64,000 bases of DNA from JAXMHB01 sp046346965. GTDB taxonomy: Bacteria; Pseudomonadota; Gammaproteobacteria; Xanthomonadales; SZUA-5. A program made the position numbers and the translations under genes. The notes under the pieces are model-generated. The model did not search any database. It had not been told where the DNA came from and was given only the letters and a program-made list of their open reading frames with translations. The DNA is taken from contig JAXMHB010000001.1 in the NCBI GenBank assembly GCA_046346965.1, positions 372,001-436,000 of the forward strand. Reading direction: 5' to 3'. Shown one piece after another: positions 8,238 to 14,958 of this stretch (the first letter of the stretch is position 1; each line of letters begins with the position of its first letter).

Positions 8238-8240
8238 CGG

Positions 8241-8957
8241 CTACTCCTTCCAGCTCTGTGCGGCCAGCGGCAGCTGGTTCAGCTCCGCGCGGGCCTCGCG
8301 CCATTGGGGGTAGTGGCGGTCCAGCAGCGCCACAAACTGGTCGTTGTGAGTGGGCTCGATCAGATGAGCCATTTCATGCACCACGACGTACTCCAGCAGG
8401 TCTTTGGGCTTCCGCACCAGTTCCGTGTTGATGCGGATGGTGCGTGCGCTGGGGTTGCAGCTTCCCCAGCGGGTTTTCATCCGCTGCATGTAGAACCGGG
8501 CGACGCTGACGCCCAGATTGGCCTCCCATTTCGTGATCAGGCCGGGCAGCACCTTGTGCAGCAGGCTGAGGTGCCATTCGTGCATGACCGCGTCACGCGC
8601 TGCCTCGGACATGCCGGGGCGTATCTGCAGGCGGATGCGGCGGTGGTCCAGTGTGACCTTGGGCTTCTCGTTGATTTCGACCACCGTCAGCAGATGGCGC
8701 CGGCCCCACAGGTAGTGGCTCTCGCGTGACACATACCGCCTCGGTGTCTCGCGTGCCTGCGCGCGCAGCGCGGCTTGCTGTTCGCGGATCCAGCCCAGTT
8801 TGGACGCCGCATAGGCGCGAGCGACGTCCACGCGCGTACTGGCCGGGGCCACCAGGGTGACGTGCCCGGCCGGCGGATGGACTGACAGGTGCACGTGCTT
8901 GACGTCCTTGCGTACCAGCGTGATGGCGAGATCGCCCAGGTGGATGATCTCCGTCAT
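8241..8957 (-). CDS. YgjP-like (M48/DUF45) metallopeptidase family protein
   Basis: A 238-residue protein with the family's long N-terminal beta region. WGSCNPSARTIRINTELVRKP precedes the zinc motif VVHEMAHLIEPTHNDQF, where HExxH provides two His and the downstream His is the third ligand. This matches the YgjP/DUF45 group of zinc peptidases. The start ATG at 8957 overlaps the hsdR stop (TGATG), so it is translated with the restriction subunit. YgjP-like genes are frequent companions of Type I restriction operons, where their role is not settled. A regulatory proteolysis role is inference. The open frame extends further upstream, but only inside hsdR. Confidence 0.88.
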   Translation of the reverse strand: MTEIIHLGDLAITLVRKDVKHVHLSVHPPAGHVTLVAPASTRVDVARAYAASKLGWIREQQAALRAQARETPRRYVSRESHYLWGRRHLLTVVEINEKPKVTLDHRRIRLQIRPGMSEAARDAVMHEWHLSLLHKVLPGLITKWEANLGVSVARFYMQRMKTRWGSCNPSARTIRINTELVRKPKDLLEYVVVHEMAHLIEPTHNDQFVALLDRHYPQWREARAELNQLPLAAQSWKE

Positions 8958-11900
8958 CAGTACCCCGACTGATGCTTGACCAGTTCGAACAGAGCGCGTG
9001 TCGCGACCGGATCGCGGCCGAGCAGCCGAAACAGCGCATTTTGGACGCGTGCTTCGCGCGCCTGATCGCCGCGCCAATCGGCAGGCGCCTCGACGCGCAT
9101 GGCGTGGTCAATGCTCAGCGCCAATTCGACCAGCCGATTGCCGTAGTCGGGCGTTGGCGCACTGATCCTCTGATCGGCCGGCAAATGCTCGAGGATCTTC
9201 GGCAGGTTGTTGTAGATCACCATCGCTTCGCGATTGCCGCGCAAGGGGGCGGGTACCGGGTCCTGCGTTTGCTTGTCCGCCAGACTCCGCGCCAGTGCCT
9301 CTGCCTTGCGCAGAAACTCCTCGTACTCAGCGGCGCTTTCCCGGCTCATGGCGATCAGGTCATCGAGCAGCACCGACATCTGCTCATAGAACTTGGGATC
9401 GGTCAGCTGCTCGCGGACAATGGTCTTGCGGACGTTGTTGATGATTCCCTCGGCGATCGCCTTGTTCGACAACTGGCCCTGTGCATTCAGCTTTCGGGCA
9501 ATGGCATCGTGGATGCCGGTCTGGATGATCAGTTCGGTAAGCGACAGTTCGCCGAGATCGCCGAGATTGGCGGCAGCATCGGCCTGCACATAGGTGTTCA
9601 GCAGGTGGCGCATGTCGGCCTCGAAAGGCTTGATGTCCAATTCCTCACCCGCGTGCTTTTTGATCGACGCACGGATGCCGGCATAGAACTCCACCTCGCG
9701 CTGGATCGCTGCAGCCTCGGTATCGGAGTAGCCTGCCTCGGTCAGATGGGTCGCGATATCGGCATAGGCGCGGGTGAGCAGCGCCACCGCCTTGTAGAAC
9801 GCGATCCGCAGCGCCTCAGTCTCGATCAATGCTTCCGCTCGGGCAGCATCGCCGCAGAAGTAGCGCAGAAACTGCTCGATGTCCCGCGGCGGCAGCACCG
9901 GCTCGCACAGGTAATGCAGGGCTTGCCGAGCGTCATCCAGCCGCTTCCTGCCTTCCACCAACCAGTGCTTCAGCTCGACGTTGTTGCCGCCGTCCTTGCC
10001 GCCTTCGCCGTCGAGGTCCAGTTCGTCCGAGCTGTACACCGCAATCGCCTGCTGTACGTCTCCGAACAGCTCCTTGAAGTCGACGATATGCCCGTAGTCC
10101 TTGTCGTCGCCGTCCAGCCGATTGGTGCGGCAGATCGCCTGGAACAGGTTGTGATCACGCAACTCGTTGTCGAGGTAAATGTAGGTGCAGCTGGGCGCGT
10201 CGAAGCCGGTGAGCAGCTTGCTCACCACGATCAGCAGCTTCAGGTTGGCCGGTTCGTCTTTGAACTGGCGCTTGGCCTCGTCCTCGTACTGTTTGGTGGT
10301 CTGCCCGGCCTTGAGCACGTGCAGGGTGTAGGTGTCGAACTTGTAGCGTTCGTCGCTGTTGGCCGGCTCGCGCGAGATCGCGTTGTGGTTCGGCTCGTAG
10401 GAGGTGATGAGGCCGCAGTACGGGCCGAAGTGCGTGTTCTGGAACAGCCGGTAGTAGTGACAGGCGTCGTAGATCGACGCCGCCACCAGGATCGCCGTGC
10501 CGCGGTCGTTGTTCAGCCGGGGCCTCAGGCTGAAGTCCTCGATGATGTTGGCCACGATGCGCTGCTTGCGCTCGCCCGCGCTCATCAGCCTTTCCAGCGT
10601 GGCCCAGCGGGCCCGCAGCACCGACTTCTGGTAGTTGTTCAGGTTCTTCGTCTTGTGCTCGAACCAGGCGTCGATCTTCTCCGGTGTCAGCAGTTGCTGC
10701 GGCACGTCGCGCGCCTCGTACTTCAGATCCAGCACCACCTGGTCGGCCACCGCCTGGTGGAATTTGTAGGTGTGGATGTCGCTGCCGAAAACATCGCGCG
10801 TCATCTGCTTGTCGCGGCGCAGCAGCGGTGTGCCGGTGAAGCCGATGAACACGGCGCCTTCCAGCCAGCGCTTCATTTGCCTGTTCATGTCGCCGCCCTG
10901 GGTGCGGTGGCACTCGTCGACGAAGACGTAGAAGCGGCCGTGCACGCGCGGCGCCGGGCCACGGAGGTCGGGCTCGAATTTGTGGATCAGCGCGCACAGC
11001 AGCCGCGGCGTAGGGGCGGCCAGTTTGTCCACGAATTCGGCGCGCGAGGTGATGCGGGGCGACGGCGAGTCGCGGCCGATCACCCCCGCATTGCGCATGA
11101 CGCCGACGATCTGCTTGTCCAACTCGTCGCGATCGGTGATCACCAGGATGCGCGCGTCGGGGTCGTGCTCCAGCAGCCATTTCGCGATCAGCACCATCAG
11201 GATGCTCTTGCCGCTGCCCTGGGTGTGCCAGATCACGCCGCCTTCGCGACGGGCGATGCGTTCCTGTGCGGCCTTGACACCGAAGTACTGGTGCGGGCGC
11301 GGTACCTTCTTGCGGCCGGCGTCGAAAATGATGAAGTGGCGGATCAGGTCCAGCAGCCGCGCCTTGTTGCAGAGCTGCGCCAGCGGCCGGTCCAGCAGCA
11401 CGCCGGGCGATCCGTCGGCCGCGGCCGGGTCTTCGTCCTTCCACTGCACGAAGAACTGCTCCGGCGTGCCGGTGGTGCCGTAGCGCAGCCCCTGAGAATC
11501 GCTGCCGGCCAGCAGCAGTTGCACGGTGCTGAAGAAGCCTTGGTTGAAGATGGCTTCCTGGTTGGTGATGAGCTGGCGCACGCCGTCGGCCAGCTCCACC
11601 GAACTGCGCTTCAGCTCGATCACCGCAATCGCCAGTCCGTTCAGATACAGCACGATATCCGGGCGCCGCTGGTGGCCGCCCTTCAGCGTGACCTCCTCGG
11701 CCAGCGCGAAGTCATTTGCGCCAGGATGCGCCCAGTCGATCAGATGCACCGTCTCGTGCGCCTGGCCGGCAGCGGTCTGCACCGGCACGCCGTAGCGCAG
11801 CAGCTGATAGGTGCGCAGGTTGGCCAGGTCGGGCGTGATGCCGGTGGCGTCGGCCGCCGTCTCCAGTTTCAGCAGCGCCGCGCCGATCTGTGCCGCGCTA

Positions 11901-12076
11901 TAGCCGCGGGCGCTCAGGTGATCGCGCAACAGATCGGTCTCGATGCCGCGGTTGTGCTCGCGCTGGTGCCAGTCACCCAGAGCGCGATAGCCCAGCCCGC
12001 CCGCGGCCTCGGGCGCGGTGAAAAGCCGGACCACCCGGTTCTGGGTCGCGCGTTCTGGGCGGAGGGACGGTGTCAT
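8957..12076 (-). CDS. hsdR: Type I restriction enzyme, restriction/translocase subunit HsdR
   Basis: About 1039 residues. The N-terminal PD-(D/E)xK nuclease is seen as RPDIVLYLNGLAIAVIELKR. The SF2 motor follows: Walker A HTQGSGKS, the DECH box VDECHRTQGG, motif III FIGFTGTPLL, and the C-terminal motor motifs around LLTGFDAPSCTYIYLD and AICRTNRL. A helical C-terminal domain binds the methyltransferase core. HsdR cleaves unmodified DNA after ATP-driven translocation. I chose the ATG at 12076 (MTPSLRPERATQ), because an alternative at 12127 would overlap the Fic gene and lengthen the N-terminus by 17 atypical residues. The gene is intact. Confidence 0.95.
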   Translation of the reverse strand: MTPSLRPERATQNRVVRLFTAPEAAGGLGYRALGDWHQREHNRGIETDLLRDHLSARGYSAAQIGAALLKLETAADATGITPDLANLRTYQLLRYGVPVQTAAGQAHETVHLIDWAHPGANDFALAEEVTLKGGHQRRPDIVLYLNGLAIAVIELKRSSVELADGVRQLITNQEAIFNQGFFSTVQLLLAGSDSQGLRYGTTGTPEQFFVQWKDEDPAAADGSPGVLLDRPLAQLCNKARLLDLIRHFIIFDAGRKKVPRPHQYFGVKAAQERIARREGGVIWHTQGSGKSILMVLIAKWLLEHDPDARILVITDRDELDKQIVGVMRNAGVIGRDSPSPRITSRAEFVDKLAAPTPRLLCALIHKFEPDLRGPAPRVHGRFYVFVDECHRTQGGDMNRQMKRWLEGAVFIGFTGTPLLRRDKQMTRDVFGSDIHTYKFHQAVADQVVLDLKYEARDVPQQLLTPEKIDAWFEHKTKNLNNYQKSVLRARWATLERLMSAGERKQRIVANIIEDFSLRPRLNNDRGTAILVAASIYDACHYYRLFQNTHFGPYCGLITSYEPNHNAISREPANSDERYKFDTYTLHVLKAGQTTKQYEDEAKRQFKDEPANLKLLIVVSKLLTGFDAPSCTYIYLDNELRDHNLFQAICRTNRLDGDDKDYGHIVDFKELFGDVQQAIAVYSSDELDLDGEGGKDGGNNVELKHWLVEGRKRLDDARQALHYLCEPVLPPRDIEQFLRYFCGDAARAEALIETEALRIAFYKAVALLTRAYADIATHLTEAGYSDTEAAAIQREVEFYAGIRASIKKHAGEELDIKPFEADMRHLLNTYVQADAAANLGDLGELSLTELIIQTGIHDAIARKLNAQGQLSNKAIAEGIINNVRKTIVREQLTDPKFYEQMSVLLDDLIAMSRESAAEYEEFLRKAEALARSLADKQTQDPVPAPLRGNREAMVIYNNLPKILEHLPADQRISAPTPDYGNRLVELALSIDHAMRVEAPADWRGDQAREARVQNALFRLLGRDPVATRALFELVKHQSGY

Positions 12077-12113
12077 GACGGCGTCCGCATGGATCGAGAG
12101 ACTCTTAGCTGCT

Positions 12114-13274
12114 TCATGGCCGCGCATTCAGCGCGGGCGGAACAAAGCCTTCATCCGACAGCGCGCGGATGATGCCTCTCATCAGGAAGCTGTTGCTGAA
12201 GCCAAGCGCGTATTGACGAGCGCCCGGATGGATCGGCTGCAGCATTCGCCGCTCCACCAGCTTGCGGATCTGGTACGTGCGCTGTGCGGAGTCCATGCGC
12301 GGCAGCGCAGCCGAGAGATCGGCAGCCTTGGTGACGCCCTTGCTGACGACGGTATGCAACACGGCTTCCTCCCGCTTGGTGATGAGCGCGCGCGCACTGG
12401 CATGTGCTACCGCCGGCGCCAGTATCCGCTGGCTCAGGTACGCGTAGTCCGCGAGACGGTCGACTTTGCGGATTTCCTCAAGGATTCCCTGGAGCACGTA
12501 GACGCACCAGTCCTCCAGTCCGTCCGAGGTGCCGCTGTCGGCGCGGGCCAGCATCGCGTAGTAGCGGTCGCGGTCATTGCAGAACACTGCGGTTGGATTT
12601 AGCAACCGGCCGCCCGCTTGCACATTGAAGCCGTATTTGATCAGCAGGGCGTAGGTCAGCAGTCGCACCACCCGACCATTGCCATTGCTGAACGGGTGGA
12701 TCCAGCCGAAACGATGATGCGCCAGTGCCACCTTGATCAGGTCGTATTTGTGCGGATGGTCCTGATTGACGAACGCGACCAGCGTCTGCATGTACTGCGG
12801 CACCTGGATCGCCTCGGGCGGCTGATGCTCCGACAGTGCGATCCGGACAGCGCCGATACGGTAGGCGCCAGGGGTGGTATCGCCCTCCCGCACCAGGTCC
12901 CGGACAGTCAGCGCGTGCAACTCCCGGATCAGGTGCTCGGTCAGTTGATCGCCCGGGCGCATGCTCTGCTCGACATAGGACATCGCCGCTTCGATGTTCT
13001 CCATTTCGCGCAAGAGGTCGGAAGCGGTGTTCGCGGCGCCGTCGAGACGGCTCTCCACGAGATCGGCGAGCGTGGTGTGGTTGCCCTCGATCCGTGCCGA
13101 GCCCAGGCTCTCCAGCATGTGGAAAATGGTCTTGAGCTGGAAGAACACCGGGGCAGGGGTGGTTCCACGCAGTTGCAGGCGACGCAAGTGCTCCAACTCG
13201 GTCACGACGTCCACCAGCGGCGAATCGAACGCCGGGTTGAGCAGACTCAGGTCGTGGTGACGAAACGCTGGCAT
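12114..13274 (-). CDS. Fic family protein (putative AMPylase), class II
   Basis: A 386-residue protein with a Fic/DOC N-terminal domain and a C-terminal winged-helix-like region. The inhibitory helix motif is S59-A-R-I-E63-G-N, so it is a class II Fic with built-in autoinhibition. The active-site loop reads H193-P-F-S-N-G-N-G-R201-V-V-R. The acidic residue that normally binds Mg2+ (D/E in HxFx[D/E]GNGR) is Asn here. Fic enzymes transfer AMP or other groups to hydroxyl side chains, and this substitution may weaken or alter that. It lies between the S and R subunits on the same strand, 37 bases before hsdR. It could modulate the restriction enzyme or act as a toxin-like guard (inference). Confidence 0.88.
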   Translation of the reverse strand: MPAFRHHDLSLLNPAFDSPLVDVVTELEHLRRLQLRGTTPAPVFFQLKTIFHMLESLGSARIEGNHTTLADLVESRLDGAANTASDLLREMENIEAAMSYVEQSMRPGDQLTEHLIRELHALTVRDLVREGDTTPGAYRIGAVRIALSEHQPPEAIQVPQYMQTLVAFVNQDHPHKYDLIKVALAHHRFGWIHPFSNGNGRVVRLLTYALLIKYGFNVQAGGRLLNPTAVFCNDRDRYYAMLARADSGTSDGLEDWCVYVLQGILEEIRKVDRLADYAYLSQRILAPAVAHASARALITKREEAVLHTVVSKGVTKAADLSAALPRMDSAQRTYQIRKLVERRMLQPIHPGARQYALGFSNSFLMRGIIRALSDEGFVPPALNARP

Positions 13275-13279
13275 GGTTG

Positions 13280-13375
13280 TGGCTATCTAAAGTGGCGGCG
13301 CCGGTCTATCTGGAATTCGATATGGCTTTCCGCGTCAAATCAAAGACATGCGGAATTTCAGTCGGTTGGCTATCT
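13280..13375 (-). promoter_or_regulatory. Repeated AGATAG motifs in the fic leader
   Basis: On the minus strand AGATAGCCA occurs at 13375-13367 and again at 13288-13280, with a third AGATAG at 13311-13306. The last copy ends a few bases before the fic ATG, and the first contains the stop codon of the upstream truncated gene. This 95-base gap is less GC-rich than its neighbours. A regulator binding site is possible; the fic gene's own winged helix is one candidate. Confidence 0.3.
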
Positions 13376-13717
13376 TGAAATCCCAGTTCCGCGCATGTTG
13401 ACTGCCAGCCCCGCCGAAGTCAAAGCGTCCAAGGCCCGGGCGCGCTGAGCCGGTCGACGCATAACTCTCGAAAGGCGCGGGCGCGATTCCGTGCTGCGGA
13501 AGGTGGGGCGCTGCTGCAGGCCCAGGCGGGACAGCAGCATTGACGGCGCCAGCGGGCCGGATGCGAGCGCGCGCGACAGCTGGTCGACTGGGTCGCTGAC
13601 TGGGTCGGCGACTGGGTCGGTGGTGTCGCCCAAGCGACCGATGCGCTCAGCCACAGTCGCCACCTGCGACACGATCTTCGTAGTCAGCGTGAACGGCGGC
13701 TGGTAGCGCGGGCTCAT
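13370..13717 (-). CDS. Truncated Fic-like protein (N-terminal cap plus winged-helix fragment)
   Basis: A 115-residue frame. Its start codon overlaps the hsdS stop as ATGA, so it is placed for coupled translation. Residues 1-30 (MSPRYQPPFTLTTKIVSQVA and on to ERIGRLG) match the start of HTH-bearing Fic proteins. The catalytic Fic core that should follow is absent. Instead there is a short repeat (TDPVADPVSDPVDQ) and a winged-helix start (LLSRLGLQQRPTFR). After that the sequence loses resemblance to the family, consistent with a frameshift. I read it as an internally deleted Fic gene retained in the operon, either a remnant or a small DNA-binding regulator. Confidence 0.6.
   Translation of the reverse strand: MSPRYQPPFTLTTKIVSQVATVAERIGRLGDTTDPVADPVSDPVDQLSRALASGPLAPSMLLSRLGLQQRPTFRSTESRPRLSRVMRRPAQRARALDALTSAGLAVNMRGTGISR
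13580..13622. repeat. Short tandem repeat GACTGGGTCG
   Basis: About three to four imperfect 12-base units built around GACTGGGTCG lie inside the truncated Fic-like gene and encode the DPVx repeat. This may be a slippage or deletion joint left by loss of the Fic core. Confidence 0.55.
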
Positions 13718-14958
13718 ATCAGCCGCGTCCTCCCGGTCAGCAGCTCCTGCATCATCCCCTGCTTCAGCATGTGGGTCTTGTCGCGGCGGGCTTCGAGGGC
13801 GGCGAGTTCGGCGTCCATGTCGGAGAGGATGGTGGCGATGGCTTCCTGCTCGGGCAATAAAGGTTTCGGAATTCGAAGCAAGCCAATGTCGCTCATCCCG
13901 ATGTTTCCTTGGGAAGAAGAATTGGTGAGCAGCTTGATCTGGCGCGCGACACTGCTTCCCTGCAGGGCATAGAAGACGAACCGCTCGTCCATCTTGCCAA
14001 CAACGCGAATGAGCGCCAAGGGAGACCAGATGTTGAATTCCACATCTGTCTCTACCAGCCCCACCATGCCTACCGAGGCCGCCTTTCCGAACAAAATGTC
14101 TCCTCGTCTCGGCTTGCACTTCTTCGAGAACTCGGCGTGATCCGCCTCGGAGATAAAGCGCAACGAACTGAAATCGAGCCGGTTCCCGACCAAGTTGTTT
14201 ACCGACAGAAACGGAACTCCCGCTGGCAAGAAGGTTGGAGTCAGGTGTGGGCCATCGGTGATCGGCGTCGTCGCGATGTCTGCGAGCGCGGTGGATTCCC
14301 ACTCGCCCTGAAACCCCGGAAGGCGGGTCTGGCCGGTGAGCAGTTGCTGCATGGCAGCCTGCTTGAGATCGCGCTTCTTGGCGATGAGGCGGTCCAGCCC
14401 GGCCAGCAGCGCGTCGATGTCGCTTAGCGCTGCTGCAATTGCCCGTTGCTCGGGTAGCGGGGGCAGGGGAAACTGAAGGAATCGGATGTCGTCGACTCTG
14501 GCATGTCCAACCGTGGAACCGCCAATCTTCCTGAGCAAGTTTGCCCGAACGGGCCAAGACATGAGGGCGAAGAGTAGATAGGCACTGTCGGTTCTTCCAG
14601 GCATTGGCCGATACAGCATCATCCTCTGTCCGAGGCAGACGTTTAGTCCCGTGGGCACGGCGCACACTTCACCGAGCGGAGCCTCACGCGTGATCAGGAT
14701 GTCGCCGGGCTGCGGGACTGCTCGGGCGGTCCATTCTCTGTAGGAAGCCTCGTCAGTAAACCGAATACCGTCGGTGAGGAACTGTCCATTTCTCACGTTT
14801 GGGGTGCGGACCACGGCGAATTCGCTAGCGAGAACCATTGGCGGCGTTCTGTTCTTGCAGTCCACTACGAGGGCGCAAGCGTCCTTAGCAGCCACTACTT
14901 CCCAGCCTGTCGGGATTGGACCGACTTCCGTGTACATGTATCCCGGCCCTATTTCCAT
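13714..14958 (-). CDS. hsdS: Type I restriction-modification specificity subunit HsdS
   Basis: A 414-residue protein with two target-recognition domains, each followed by a conserved coiled-coil spacer. TRD1 runs to about residue 175. The central spacer begins PLPEQRAIAAALSDIDALLA. TRD2 follows, and the distal spacer begins LLPEQEAIATILSDMDAELA and ends LLTGRTRLI. HsdS determines the bipartite DNA target for both methylation and cleavage. The ATG at 14958 overlaps the hsdM stop by ten bases. Longer upstream frames fall entirely inside hsdM and were rejected. The target sequence cannot be predicted from inspection. Confidence 0.93.
   Translation of the reverse strand: MEIGPGYMYTEVGPIPTGWEVVAAKDACALVVDCKNRTPPMVLASEFAVVRTPNVRNGQFLTDGIRFTDEASYREWTARAVPQPGDILITREAPLGEVCAVPTGLNVCLGQRMMLYRPMPGRTDSAYLLFALMSWPVRANLLRKIGGSTVGHARVDDIRFLQFPLPPLPEQRAIAAALSDIDALLAGLDRLIAKKRDLKQAAMQQLLTGQTRLPGFQGEWESTALADIATTPITDGPHLTPTFLPAGVPFLSVNNLVGNRLDFSSLRFISEADHAEFSKKCKPRRGDILFGKAASVGMVGLVETDVEFNIWSPLALIRVVGKMDERFVFYALQGSSVARQIKLLTNSSSQGNIGMSDIGLLRIPKPLLPEQEAIATILSDMDAELAALEARRDKTHMLKQGMMQELLTGRTRLI

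Noticed and set aside
12077..12127. hsdR start at the ATG at 12127
   Set aside because: It would overlap the Fic gene and add 17 residues without similarity; the internal ATG at 12076 gives a conventional N-terminus. The choice is not certain.
8972..12172. A 1066-codon open frame on the plus strand
   Set aside because: It is the antisense shadow of hsdR in GC-rich DNA. Its translation has no domain pattern, whereas the opposite strand has all HsdR motifs.
13580..13622. Possible CRISPR or regulatory repeat array
   Set aside because: The units are about 12 bases without spacers and lie in a coding frame; this is a simple tandem repeat.
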